From NCBI RefSeq assembly GCF_007483665.1, contig NZ_ML660188.1, positions 67,105 through 131,104 of the forward strand: 64,000 nt of DNA, written 5' to 3'. This DNA comes from Catellatospora sichuanensis. GTDB lineage: Bacteria > Actinomycetota > Actinomycetes > Mycobacteriales > Micromonosporaceae. Below are positions 50,133 to 58,788 of the stretch, piece by piece; position 1 is the stretch's first letter; each line of letters opens with the position of its first letter. Below the pieces are notes generated by a model. It saw nothing but the letters and a program-made list of their open reading frames with translations. It made no database searches and was not told the origin of the DNA. The translations under genes and the position numbers were made by a program.

Positions 50133-52418
50133 ATGACCGTCCCGCTCGACCCGACGATCACCCCGCCCGGCACGGGCAGGTTCCGCGACGCGGGCGGGCT
50201 GCCGGCGGACCGCTGGCGGGCGATCCGCGGCGAGGAGACCCTGGTCGCCACCCACTGCTGCTTCTGCGGCGTGCAGTGCGGCATGTACCTGCGGGTGCAC
50301 GACGGCAAGGTGTTCGGGGTCGAGCCGCGCGACCACGACATCAACCGGATGCGGCTGTGCCCGAAGGGCCTCAACGCGTACCAGCAGGTCAACCACCCCG
50401 ACCGGCTGACCTCCCCGCTGCTGCGCAAGAGCCGTGCCGACGACCTGCGGCCGGTCTCCTGGGAGCAGGCCCTGGACGTGACCGCCGAGCAGATCCAGCG
50501 CATCCAGGCTGAGCACGGCCGTGACGCGTTCGGGATGCTGGGCGGGGCGAGCCTGTTCACCGAGAAGACGTACCTCGTCGGCAAGTTCGCGCGGGTGGCG
50601 CTGCGCACCCGGCACGTGGACTACAACGGCCGGCTGTGCATGGTCAGCGCGGCCGGAGCGAACAAGCTCTCGTTCGGCATCGACCGGGCGGCGAACCCGT
50701 TCGCGGACTGCCTGCTCAGCGACTGCCTGCTGATCGCCGGCTCCAATGTGGGCGAGTGCTTCCCGGTGATGACGCAGTACCTGTGGGGTGCGCGGGACCG
50801 CGGCGCGAAGCTGATCGTGATCGACCCGCGCGAGACCAGCATCGCCCGCACCGCCGACATCCATGTCGCGCTGCGGCCGGGCACCGACGCCGCGTTCTTC
50901 AACGCCGTGCTGCATGTGGTGGTCAGCGAGGGCCTGACCGACGAGGCGTTCCTCGCCGAGCACACGACCGGCTGGGACGAGGTGCGCGCGGCCGCCGCCG
51001 AGTGTCCCCCGGAGCTGGCCGCCGAGATCTGCGGCATCCCCGCCGAGCAGGTGACGCAGGTGGCGCGGATGTTCGCGACCGCGCCGAAGGCGATGGCCTG
51101 GCACGCGCGCGGCATCGAGCACCACACCCAGGGCGTGGAGAACTGCCTGACCGTGATCAACCTGTGTGTCGCCACCGGCAACCTCGGCAAGCCCGGGGCG
51201 GGCTACGGCACCATCACCGGCCAGGGCAACGGGCAGGGCGGGCGTGAGCACGGCCAGAAGTCGGACATGCTGCCGGGCGGGCGGTCCATCAGCGACCCGG
51301 TGCACCGGATGCAGGTCGCCGACATCTGGGGCGTCGACGTCGACGACCTGCCGCAGGCGGGCACCTCGATGATGGAGATGGTGCACCAGATGAGCCGCGG
51401 CGAGATCCGCGGGCTGTTCGGGCTGTGCAACAACCCGTTCGTGTCGCTGCCGAACTACACCGTGGTCAAGGCCGGGTACGACGCGCTGGAGTTCCACGCC
51501 CAGTGCGACTTCTTCCTGTCCGAGACCGCCGCCAACGCGCACCTGGTGCTGCCGGTGACCAGCTGGGCCGAGGACGACGGGGTGATGGCCAACGCCGAAG
51601 CCCGGGTGGTGCGCCACCGCAAGGCCCAGGAGCCGCTGCCCGGCGTACGCACCGACACGTGGGTGCTGTGCGAGCTGGCCGAACGGCTCGGCGTCGGGGA
51701 CAAGTTCGACTACGCCGACTCCGAGCAGGTGTTCGAGGAACTGCGGATCGCCTCGCGCGGCACGGTCAACGACTACTACGGCATCACGTACGCGCGGCTC
51801 GACGAGACCGGGGGCATCGCCTGGCCGTGCCCGGACCTGAACCATCCCGGCACGCCGCGGCTGTTCGAGGGCGGGCGCACATACCACGCCGACGGCAAGG
51901 TGCACCTGCAGGCGGTGCGCTGGCACCCGCCCGCCGACCCGTACGACGACGAGTTCCCGATCACGCTGACGACGGGCCGGACCGTGGCGCACTTCCTGTC
52001 GGGCAACCAGACCCGGCGGCTCGGCGGGCTGGTGGAGCAGACGCCGCGGCCATGGGTGGAGGTGCACCCGTCGCACGGCTTCGGCAACGGCGACGCGGTC
52101 ACCGTGGTCACCCGGCGCGGCGCGGCGACGTTCCCGGCGCTGGTCACCGAGGCGATCCGGCCCGACACGGTGTTCGTGCCGTACCACTGGCCGTATCCGG
52201 TGGCGGCCAACGAGCTGACCATCGACGCGCTGGACCCCCGCTCGAAGATCCCCGAGTACAAGGTGTGCGCCTGCCGGATCGAGCCGGCCGCAGCGGTCAC
52301 GCCGGTGCCCGCGCCGCCGATGCCGCCGGGGCGCGAGCCGTACGCCGACACCCAGCGCTCGCGCGGCGAGCCGCTGCCACCGACCTCGTCGCAGGGAAGG
52401 GGCACGTCGCAGCCATGA
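50133..52418 (+). CDS. Molybdopterin nitrate reductase, NasA/NapA class
   Basis: A 761-residue bis-MGD molybdoenzyme. The N-terminal [4Fe-4S] motif is C42-x2-C45-x3-C49 (HCCFCGVQCGM) with the fourth Cys at about 76 (LCPKG). The molybdenum ligand is Cys169 in NGRLCMVSAAG, as in NapA/NasA rather than the Asp of NarG. Further marks are GSNVGECFPV, GQGNGQGGREHGQ and FALIVSL-type C-terminal domain GRTVAHFLSGNQTRR. No Tat signal is present, so it should be cytoplasmic. Most likely reduces nitrate to nitrite, given the NarK neighbour; other oxyanions cannot be excluded. Overlaps the ferredoxin gene by 4 bp (ATGA). Confidence 0.9.
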   Translation: MTVPLDPTITPPGTGRFRDAGGLPADRWRAIRGEETLVATHCCFCGVQCGMYLRVHDGKVFGVEPRDHDINRMRLCPKGLNAYQQVNHPDRLTSPLLRKSRADDLRPVSWEQALDVTAEQIQRIQAEHGRDAFGMLGGASLFTEKTYLVGKFARVALRTRHVDYNGRLCMVSAAGANKLSFGIDRAANPFADCLLSDCLLIAGSNVGECFPVMTQYLWGARDRGAKLIVIDPRETSIARTADIHVALRPGTDAAFFNAVLHVVVSEGLTDEAFLAEHTTGWDEVRAAAAECPPELAAEICGIPAEQVTQVARMFATAPKAMAWHARGIEHHTQGVENCLTVINLCVATGNLGKPGAGYGTITGQGNGQGGREHGQKSDMLPGGRSISDPVHRMQVADIWGVDVDDLPQAGTSMMEMVHQMSRGEIRGLFGLCNNPFVSLPNYTVVKAGYDALEFHAQCDFFLSETAANAHLVLPVTSWAEDDGVMANAEARVVRHRKAQEPLPGVRTDTWVLCELAERLGVGDKFDYADSEQVFEELRIASRGTVNDYYGITYARLDETGGIAWPCPDLNHPGTPRLFEGGRTYHADGKVHLQAVRWHPPADPYDDEFPITLTTGRTVAHFLSGNQTRRLGGLVEQTPRPWVEVHPSHGFGNGDAVTVVTRRGAATFPALVTEAIRPDTVFVPYHWPYPVAANELTIDALDPRSKIPEYKVCACRIEPAAAVTPVPAPPMPPGREPYADTQRSRGEPLPPTSSQGRGTSQP

Positions 52419-53068
52419 TGGGACGCACCATCGTGATCGACCCGGGCCGCTGCATCGGCTGCCAGGCGTGCGTGTCGGCGTGCCGGGAGTGCGACTCGCA
52501 CCGCGGCAAGTCGATGATCCACCTGGACTACCTGGACCAGGGCGGCAGCGTCGCGTCCAGCCCGACCGTCTGCATGCACTGCGAGGACCCGGTCGCGCCG
52601 TGCGCGCAGGTGTGCCCGGCCGAGGCCATCCTGGTCACCCCGGACGGGGTGGTGCACGACGCGGACAAGAGCCGCTGCATCGGCTGCGGCAACTGCGTCA
52701 ACGCCTGCCCGATGGGCGTGCCGAAGATCGACCTTGCGGCGAAGCTGCAGTTCAAGTGCAACCTGTGCTACGACCGCACGTCGTACGGGCTGGCCCCGAT
52801 GTGCGCCACCGTCTGCCCTACCGGATCCATCTTCTACGGCACCCTCGAAGAACTGCGCACCGAGCGGCCCGGCGTCGAGGTCGCCAGCACGTTCGACTTC
52901 GACGGCTCGATCATCTCCACCGGCGTGGCGATGGTGGTCCCCAGGGGACGGCCGGTGGACGAGCCGCTGCCCGGCGGGGCGGGCGAGCACGCCCACGTGA
53001 CCGGCAGCCCGCAACCGGCCGGGCACCTGGAGCCGTCGGCGGACAACGTGCTGGGGGAACCGCTATGA
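52415..53068 (+). CDS. Four-cluster [4Fe-4S] ferredoxin subunit
   Basis: A 217-residue iron-sulfur protein of the NrfC/PsrB/DmsB type. Four Cys sets are seen: CIGCQACVSAC, CMHCEDPVAPCAQVC, CIGCGNCVNAC and CNLCYDRTSYG...CATVC, enough for four [4Fe-4S] clusters. No signal peptide. It should wire the membrane subunit to the molybdoenzyme. The C-terminal tail (after about 160) is low in structure and Pro/Gly rich. ATG 52415 overlaps the preceding stop and its own stop overlaps the Rieske start. Confidence 0.92.
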   Translation: MMGRTIVIDPGRCIGCQACVSACRECDSHRGKSMIHLDYLDQGGSVASSPTVCMHCEDPVAPCAQVCPAEAILVTPDGVVHDADKSRCIGCGNCVNACPMGVPKIDLAAKLQFKCNLCYDRTSYGLAPMCATVCPTGSIFYGTLEELRTERPGVEVASTFDFDGSIISTGVAMVVPRGRPVDEPLPGGAGEHAHVTGSPQPAGHLEPSADNVLGEPL

Positions 53069-53595
53069 GTGTGGACGAGCGCGTCCCGCACACCGAGCAG
53101 GAGGTCGCGGCGCTGCGGGAGCGCATCGCGGCGGACTCGCTGACCAGCCGACGCGACTACCTGCGCCTGGCGGTCACCATGTCCGGTGGGCTGGCGGTGG
53201 GCGGGGTGGCGGTGGCCTCCGGGCTCTTCCACCGGCACGGCGAAGGAGCCGCCCCGCCGATGCTGGTCGCCGAGCAGCTGCCGCCGGGCGAGTCGGTGGC
53301 GTTCAGCTACCCCGGTGGGGAGGACCGGGCCGTGGCGCTGCGGATGGCCGACGGGACGCTGGTCGCGTACTCGTCGATCTGCACACACCTGGCCTGCGGC
53401 GTGCTCTGGCGGGCCGACCGCGGCGAGCAGGGCGAGCTGTACTGCCCCTGTCACGAGGGCGTGTTCGACCCCCGCACCGGCGCGGTCACCGCCGGGCCGC
53501 CGCCGCGGCCGTTGCCCCGGGTGCTGCTGGAGGAGCGCGACGACGGCATCTGGGCCGTAGGCACCCTGCGGTCCGGCGAGGAGGGGCAGGCATGA
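53065..53595 (+). CDS. Rieske [2Fe-2S] protein with Tat-type N-terminus
   Basis: A 176-residue Rieske protein. The cluster motifs are C106-x-H108 (CTHLACG) and C127-x2-H130 (CPCHEG), complete. Before it, Arg29-Arg30 in TSRRDYLRLAV precede a hydrophobic stretch (VTMSGGLAVGGVAVASG), as in Tat-exported Rieske proteins of cytochrome bc1/b6f complexes. It would sit outside the membrane while the molybdoenzyme has no export signal, an odd arrangement for one complex. Family members of the high-potential type accept electrons from quinol. Four-base overlap with both neighbours. Confidence 0.92.
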   Translation: MSVDERVPHTEQEVAALRERIAADSLTSRRDYLRLAVTMSGGLAVGGVAVASGLFHRHGEGAAPPMLVAEQLPPGESVAFSYPGGEDRAVALRMADGTLVAYSSICTHLACGVLWRADRGEQGELYCPCHEGVFDPRTGAVTAGPPPRPLPRVLLEERDDGIWAVGTLRSGEEGQA

Positions 53596-53894
53596 CCGAG
53601 GGGCGATATCCGCAGATCAAATCCACCAGCGGGTACGCCGACCCGCGCGTACGCAGCACCGGACCGGGACCAGGCGCCGGTGGCGAGACCGACCCCGAAC
53701 GCTCCTCGATGCTGTCCGGGCGGCTGGCGCTGGTGCTGTCCATCCTGGTCGGCCAGCTCTGGGCGATCGGGGTCGGGCTCAACGCCTGGATGATGGGCCG
53801 CACCACGGTGGCCTGGTGGGCTGCCGCGTTCGGGGTGGCCTCGTTCCTCGTCGCCCTGTGGGCGTGGCGGCTGGGCGAACGGCGCGACCGGTGA
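53592..53894 (+). CDS. Small membrane protein of the nitrate operon
   Basis: A 100-residue protein with a polar, Gly/Pro-rich N-terminal half and two transmembrane helices at about 43-63 (LALVLSILVGQLWAIGVGL) and 72-92 (WWAAAFGVASFLVALWAW). Unknown family. Four-base overlaps with the Rieske gene before and narK after imply it is made in step with them. It could be an assembly or anchor subunit. Confidence 0.75.
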   Translation: MTEGRYPQIKSTSGYADPRVRSTGPGPGAGGETDPERSSMLSGRLALVLSILVGQLWAIGVGLNAWMMGRTTVAWWAAAFGVASFLVALWAWRLGERRDR

Positions 53895-55117
53895 GCGCCC
53901 CGGCCCCGGCGGAGCGGGTGCCACGGGGGGCCTACGTGAACCTCGTGCTCGCCGCGCTGGGCTTCCTGCTCACCGCGTGGGCATGGGGCCTGATCTCGCC
54001 GCTGTCCTCCGTCTACAAAGAGCAGCTCGGGCTGTCGTCGGTGCAGCAGTCCATCCTGGTCGCGGTGCCGGTGCTGGTCGGCTCGCTGGGCCGGATCCCG
54101 GTCGGCGCGCTGACCGACGTGCTCGGCGCACGCGTCATGCTGCCCGCGATCGCGTTCCTGACCATCCTGCCCGTGCTCGCGCTGACCGTGGCCGGCGGCT
54201 CGTACGCGGCGATGCTGGTGGTCGGGTTCTTCCTCGGCATCGGCGGCACGCCGTTCGCGGCGGCGATCCCGCACGGCAACGGCTGGTTCCCGCCGTCGAA
54301 ACGCGGCGTGGCGCTCGGCGTCATCGGCATGGGCATGGGCGGCACGGCCATCGCCGCACTGCTGACCAAACCGATGCGCGAGATCGGGCCCAACGCCCAG
54401 TTCTACCTGTGCGCGGTGGTGCTCGCCGTCTACGGCGTGGTGGCCTGGCTGGTGCTACGTGAGCCGCCCGGCCGCACCGTGCCCACCGAGCCGTTCGCGC
54501 ACCGTTTCACCGAGGCCGCCCGCCAGCCCATGACCTGGCCGCTGTCCGCGCTGTACGCGGTCACCTTCGGCGGGTACGTGTCGTTCGCCGTCTACCTGGT
54601 CACCTACCTGCAGAGCCAGTACGGCCTGGAGCAGGGCGACGCCGCCCTCAAGGCCGCCGGGTTCACCCTGGTCGCGGTGGTGTTCCGGCCGCCCGGCGGC
54701 TGGCTGTCCGACCGGGTCGGGGCCGCCAAGGTGCTGGCCGTCTGCCTGGCCGTGCTGGCGGTGATGGCGGCCTGGCAGTCCTTCGCGCCGCCGCTGTATC
54801 CGTGGGCGACGATCACGTTCCTGATCATGGCGGCCATGCTGGGCGCGGGTGCGGGTGCGGTGTTCGCCCTGCTCGCGCAGGTGGTGCCGCGGCCGAAAGT
54901 GGGCGCGGTGACCGGCATCGTCGGCGCGATGGGCGGGCTGGGAGGGTTCGTGCCACCGCTGGTCATGGGCGCCGTCTACGGAGCCACCGGCCGCTACACC
55001 ATCGGACTGCTGCTGTTGGCCCTGGTGGCGCTGGCTGCCCTCGCCTACACCTGGACCCAGCGCAACCGCCGTCCGCCCGCGGACGTGACAGCCCAGCCGA
55101 AGCTGAATATGCGATAA
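53891..55117 (+). CDS. narK: Nitrate/nitrite MFS transporter NarK
   Basis: A 408-residue MFS protein of the nitrate-nitrite porter group with twelve helices. The nitrate-signature regions are present in altered form: GIGGTPFAAAIPHGNGWFPPSKRG in helix 5 and GAMGGLGGFVPPLVMG in helix 11, both glycine-rich. Helix 2 has GSLGRIPVGALTDVLGAR with the substrate-binding Arg. It probably imports nitrate or exports nitrite. GTG 53891 overlaps the preceding stop by 4 bp, and it is the last operon gene, ending in TAA. Confidence 0.92.
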   Translation: MSAPAPAERVPRGAYVNLVLAALGFLLTAWAWGLISPLSSVYKEQLGLSSVQQSILVAVPVLVGSLGRIPVGALTDVLGARVMLPAIAFLTILPVLALTVAGGSYAAMLVVGFFLGIGGTPFAAAIPHGNGWFPPSKRGVALGVIGMGMGGTAIAALLTKPMREIGPNAQFYLCAVVLAVYGVVAWLVLREPPGRTVPTEPFAHRFTEAARQPMTWPLSALYAVTFGGYVSFAVYLVTYLQSQYGLEQGDAALKAAGFTLVAVVFRPPGGWLSDRVGAAKVLAVCLAVLAVMAAWQSFAPPLYPWATITFLIMAAMLGAGAGAVFALLAQVVPRPKVGAVTGIVGAMGGLGGFVPPLVMGAVYGATGRYTIGLLLLALVALAALAYTWTQRNRRPPADVTAQPKLNMR

Positions 55118-55258
55118 ATCCTCCCGAAAGGTGCGTCGCGGATACGCTCAGAACACATACCGACGGGTCCGCGCGGTCCACCGCGACCTGATGAGACCGT
55201 GGCGGCCTTCGCTCTCCGCCGCGCCCCGGGACCCGCCCCTCTCAAGGAGTTGGTGCAC

Positions 55259-55621
55259 ATGCCCACGGCGACCGACCAGTTCTTCGCCGATCTCGCCCAA
55301 CGTGGCGAGGAACCGTTACTACGGCGCAGCTCAGGCAGCATCCGGTTCGAAATCGGCGAGAAGGGCAAGGTCCAGCGCTGGTTCGTCACGATCGATCACG
55401 GCACGTTCTCGGTGTCGCGGCGCAACCAGAAGGCCGACTGCTCGGTCCAGGCCGACACCGACGTGTTCGAGCACATCGTCACCGGCAAGGACAACGCCTT
55501 CGCGGCGCTGCTGCGCGGCGCGCTCGAGGCCGGCGGCGACCCGGAGCTGCTGCTGCTGTTCCAGCGCGTCTTCAGCGGCCCGCAGCGCAGCACCCACCCT
55601 TCGGCGGTCGGCCGTGGCTGA
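55259..55621 (+). CDS. SCP2 sterol-carrier-fold protein
   Basis: A 120-residue SCP2-like protein starting at ATG 55259, nine bases after AAGGAG. It has the family order: GSIRFEIGEKGKVQRWFVTIDHG strands, CSVQADTDVFEHIVTGKDNAF and the final helix region GDPELLLLFQRVF. SCP2 folds bind lipids or acyl chains. Its end overlaps the debranching enzyme start by 8 bp, so the two are translated together, a pairing whose logic is unclear. Confidence 0.87.
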   Translation: MPTATDQFFADLAQRGEEPLLRRSSGSIRFEIGEKGKVQRWFVTIDHGTFSVSRRNQKADCSVQADTDVFEHIVTGKDNAFAALLRGALEAGGDPELLLLFQRVFSGPQRSTHPSAVGRG

Positions 55622-57713
55622 ACAGGTGCGCATCCTCAACGGCAACACCTTCGTCGTCAGCGACGAGCGGGGCGACATCGAGGCGTCCCGCACCGACCCG
55701 TCCGGGCTGTTCGCCTGGGACACCCGGTTCCTGTCGACCTGGGTGCTGACCGTCGACGGCCAGCGGCTGGGCACCCTGTCCGTCGACGACCTGCAGTACT
55801 TCGAGACCAGGTTCTTCCTCGCCCCCGGCGGCGGCACCGTGTACATCGACGCACAGCTGTCCGTGATGCGGCAGCGCACGGTCACCGACGGCTTCAAAGA
55901 GCGGCTGGCGGTGCTCAACCACGGCGAGAAGGCCGTCGACCTGACCATCCGCATGGAGGCGGGCAGCGACTTCTCCGACCTGTTCGACGTCAAGAACAAC
56001 GAAGGCAAGAAGGGCGAGCTGTACCACAGCGTGGAGAAGGACCGGCTGGTCTACGGCTACCGTCGCGACACCTTCCACCGCGCCACGGAGATCACTTCGG
56101 AACCGCGCGCGAAGATGGACAAGCACGGCCTCACCTACAAGATCCGGGTCGAACCCCAACAGCCCTGGACGTGCGAGCTGCACGTCACGCCGATCCTGAT
56201 CGGCCGCGACGGCAGGCGCACCCGGCTCGGCGGCCCCAAGGCGGCCGAGGACATGGGCGACGACCTGGACCGCTGGCTGGAGAGCGCGCCGAAGCTGGAG
56301 TGCGAATGGGGTCCGCTGCGGCAGACCTACCGGCGCAGCCTGATCGATCTCGCGGCGCTGCGCTTCTCCCCGCTGACCTCGGCCGGCCGCAGCCTGCCCG
56401 CGGCGGGACTGCCCTGGTTCATGACCATGTTCGGCCGGGACAGCATCTTCACCAGCCTGCAGTCACTGCCGTTCGTGCCGGAGCTCGCCGCCACCACGCT
56501 ACGGGAGCTGGCGGCACGCCAGGGCAGCCGGTTCGACGACTTCCGCGACGAGGACCCGGGCCGGATCCTGCACGAGATCCGCTACGGCGAGTCGGCGGCG
56601 TTCCAGGAGCAGCCGCACAGCCCGTACTACGGCAACGCCGACGCCACCGCGCTGTTCGTGGTGCTGCTCGACGAGTACGAGCGGTGGACCGGCGACCGGG
56701 CCCTGGTGCGCGAGCTGGAACTGGAGGCCCGCGCCGCGCTGCGCTGGGTCGACGAGTACGCCGACCTGCTCGGCAACGGCTACGTCTGGTACCAGCGCCG
56801 CAACGAGAAGTCGGGCCTGGAGAACCAGTGCTGGAAGGACTCCTGGGACTCCATCTCCTACCGCGACGGCAGTCTGCCCGGGTTCCCGCGCGCCACCTGC
56901 GAGCTACAGGGCTACGCCTACGACGCCCGGATGCGCGGGGCGCGCCTGGCCCGGCTGGTGTGGAAGGACCCCGACTACGCGAACAAGCTGGAGAAGCAGG
57001 CCGCAGACCTCAAGCGCCGGTTCAACCGCGACTACTGGGTCGCCGACGGCGAGTACTACGCGCTCGCCCTCGACGCCGAGGGCAAGCAGGTCGACGTGCT
57101 GACCTCGAACATCGGGCACCTGCTGTGGAGCGGCATCGTGCCCCAGTCACGCGCCCGCGCGGTGGCCCGCCACCTGATGGGGCCCCGGCTGTTCTCCGGG
57201 TGGGGCGTACGCACCCTGGCGGTGGGCGAGAAGCGGTACAACCCGATCGGTTACCACGTCGGCACGGTGTGGCCGTTCGACTGCTCCTTCATCGCCTGGG
57301 GCCTGCGCCGCTACGGCTTCAAGAAGGAGGCGGCGCAGATCGCGGCCGGCATCCTCGACGCGGCCGAATACTTCGACGGCCGGCTGCCGGAGGCGTTCGG
57401 CGGCTACCCGCGAGAGGCCACCAAATACCCGGTGCAGTATCCGACGGCGTGCAGCCCGCAGGCCTGGTCGACGGGGGCTCCCCTGCTGCTGCTGCGGACC
57501 ATGCTGGGGCTGCAGCCGCTGGAGGACAGCCTGGTCGTCGACGCGGCGCTGCCGTTGGGCATCGGGCAGATCGAGCTGCTGGGCATCCCCGGCCGCTGGG
57601 GGCGGGTCGACGCTTTCGGCCGCGGGCTGCTGCACACCGACCGCCAGGGCCGGATGCGGCCCGAACTCGGCACGGGCGCGAAGCGTCGGGCAAGGTCCGG
57701 CGTGGCGGCATGA
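55614..57713 (+). CDS. Glycogen debranching enzyme (amylo-alpha-1,6-glucosidase)
   Basis: A 699-residue cytoplasmic protein. The N-terminal MGH-like domain (about 5-205) opens with RILNGNTFVVSDERGDI, WDTRFLS and continues to the (alpha/alpha)6 barrel. GLPWFMTMFGRDSIFTSLQSL (about 265) is the signature; catalytic acids lie in NQCWKDSWDSISY (about 408) and GVRTLAVGEKRYNPIGYHVGTVWPFD (about 530). It hydrolyses glucosyl branches, or trehalose-like or other glucosides in some relatives. GTG 55614 begins within the SCP2 gene; the frame upstream is open but has no homology. Confidence 0.9.
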   Translation: MAEQVRILNGNTFVVSDERGDIEASRTDPSGLFAWDTRFLSTWVLTVDGQRLGTLSVDDLQYFETRFFLAPGGGTVYIDAQLSVMRQRTVTDGFKERLAVLNHGEKAVDLTIRMEAGSDFSDLFDVKNNEGKKGELYHSVEKDRLVYGYRRDTFHRATEITSEPRAKMDKHGLTYKIRVEPQQPWTCELHVTPILIGRDGRRTRLGGPKAAEDMGDDLDRWLESAPKLECEWGPLRQTYRRSLIDLAALRFSPLTSAGRSLPAAGLPWFMTMFGRDSIFTSLQSLPFVPELAATTLRELAARQGSRFDDFRDEDPGRILHEIRYGESAAFQEQPHSPYYGNADATALFVVLLDEYERWTGDRALVRELELEARAALRWVDEYADLLGNGYVWYQRRNEKSGLENQCWKDSWDSISYRDGSLPGFPRATCELQGYAYDARMRGARLARLVWKDPDYANKLEKQAADLKRRFNRDYWVADGEYYALALDAEGKQVDVLTSNIGHLLWSGIVPQSRARAVARHLMGPRLFSGWGVRTLAVGEKRYNPIGYHVGTVWPFDCSFIAWGLRRYGFKKEAAQIAAGILDAAEYFDGRLPEAFGGYPREATKYPVQYPTACSPQAWSTGAPLLLLRTMLGLQPLEDSLVVDAALPLGIGQIELLGIPGRWGRVDAFGRGLLHTDRQGRMRPELGTGAKRRARSGVAA

Positions 57714-57825
57714 CCGGCGCCCACGCCATCGCACCGACGGAGCCGGGCACGCCGGTGTTCCGGCGGTGGGCGGCCGCCGAGGAGAGGCGGCTGGCCGCCT
57801 TGACGATTCACGCCTGCCGCACCCC

Positions 57826-57852
57826 GGCCCGTGCCTACGATGCAGGCACGGG
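57826..57852. promoter_or_regulatory. 10-bp hairpin upstream of the DUF6325 gene
   Basis: GCCCGTGCCT (57826-57835) and AGGCACGGGC (57843-57852) form a perfect stem with a 7-nt loop that contains ACGATGC. It lies 130 bp after the debranching-enzyme stop and 43 bp before the DUF6325 start, so it could be a terminator or an operator overlapping the TACGAT hexamer. Confidence 0.45.
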
Positions 57853-57894
57853 CGCGGGGCGGGCGGTCACAACGCTGCTTGGGAGGCATACCGC

Positions 57895-58344
57895 ATGAGT
57901 CAGACCGATGACGTGAGCGAGTTCGAGGAAATGGGCCCGATCGACTACGTGGTGATCGAGTTCCCGGGCAACCGGATGACCGGCGAGGGCATTCCGCTGC
58001 TGCTGGACCTGGTGGATCGCGGCGTCATCCGCATCCTCGACCTGGCCTTCATCCGCAAGGACACCGACGGCACGGTCACCGCCGTGGCCGTCGAGGACAT
58101 GGACGCCACGGGCGCACGCGAGTTCGCGGTGTTCCAGGGCGCGGCGTCCGGGCTGCTCGACCGGGACGACCTGAACGAGGCGGCCAACGCGATCGAGCCG
58201 GGCAACTCGGCCGGGCTGATCCTCTACGAGAACACCTGGGCGGCACCGCTGGCCAGGGCTTGGCGGCGCGGCGGGGCGCAGATGGTCGCCAGTGGCCGGA
58301 TCCCGGTGCAGGCGCTGCTGGCCGCGGCGGAGTCCGGCGCTTAG
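57895..58344 (+). CDS. DUF6325-family protein
   Basis: A 149-residue soluble protein: MGPIDYVVIEFPGNRMTGEGIPLLLDLVDRGVIRILDLAFI at the start, DLNEAANAIEPGNSAGLILYENTWAAPLARAWRRGG near 95-130. These are the marks of DUF6325/DUF1269-like proteins, which often sit beside small SHOCT-domain proteins in actinobacteria, as here. Suspected role in membrane or stress response, not proven. ATG 57895 follows GGGAGG. Confidence 0.88.
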   Translation: MSQTDDVSEFEEMGPIDYVVIEFPGNRMTGEGIPLLLDLVDRGVIRILDLAFIRKDTDGTVTAVAVEDMDATGAREFAVFQGAASGLLDRDDLNEAANAIEPGNSAGLILYENTWAAPLARAWRRGGAQMVASGRIPVQALLAAAESGA

Positions 58345-58371
58345 CGCACGTTACCGAAACGGGGGATGACC

Positions 58372-58722
58372 ATGGGACTGCTTCGAGGGGTCGCACGCAC
58401 GGCGGTCGTGGCCGGCACGGCGACGGCGGTGTCCAACCGCGTGTCGCGGCGGCAGGCCGGCCGATGGGCGAGCCAGGAGGACGAGCAGGCGGCGCAGCAG
58501 CAGGCGTACGCCGATCAGGCCGCGTACCAGCAGCAGCAGGCGTACCAGCAGCAACTGGCGCAGCAGCAGGCGTATCAGCAGCAGGCCGCGCCGCAGGCAC
58601 CCGCCGGGGGCGGGATGGACGCCAAGCTCGCGCAGCTGAAGACGCTCGCCGATCTCAAGGCCCAGGGTGTGCTGTCCGACGCCGAGTTCGAGCAGCAGAA
58701 GGCCGCGATCCTGGCCGGCTGA
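58372..58722 (+). CDS. SHOCT-domain protein with glutamine-rich linker
   Basis: A 116-residue protein. Residues 1-18 are a hydrophobic start (GLLRGVARTAVVAG), then a Gln/Ala/Tyr-rich tract (about 40-75) built of repeats such as AYQQQ, and a C-terminal SHOCT domain (about 85-116, LAQLKTLADLKAQGVLSDAEFEQQKAAIL). SHOCT modules mediate oligomerisation. ATG 58372, four bases after GGGGGATG; an ATG six bases earlier is less likely. It follows the DUF6325 gene by 27 bp, the usual pair. Confidence 0.88.
   Translation: MGLLRGVARTAVVAGTATAVSNRVSRRQAGRWASQEDEQAAQQQAYADQAAYQQQQAYQQQLAQQQAYQQQAAPQAPAGGGMDAKLAQLKTLADLKAQGVLSDAEFEQQKAAILAG
58490..58588 (+). repeat. CAG/CAA-rich in-gene repeat in the SHOCT gene
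   Basis: The DNA for the linker is built of repeated units like CAGCAGGCGTACCAGCAGC, with CAG and GCG codons dominating. Slippage here would change linker length without changing the frame, if it occurs in whole triplets. Confidence 0.7.
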
Positions 58723-58788
58723 CCGCCGGCCCGGCCCGGTGAACGTGCCGAGTTCGGCGAGTGCACCCATGTGAGAGAGCGAGTCACC

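Noticed and set aside
49932-52187. Antisense open frame of about 750 codons over the molybdoenzyme
   Set aside because: Shadow of codon bias at third positions; the plus strand has all cofactor motifs.
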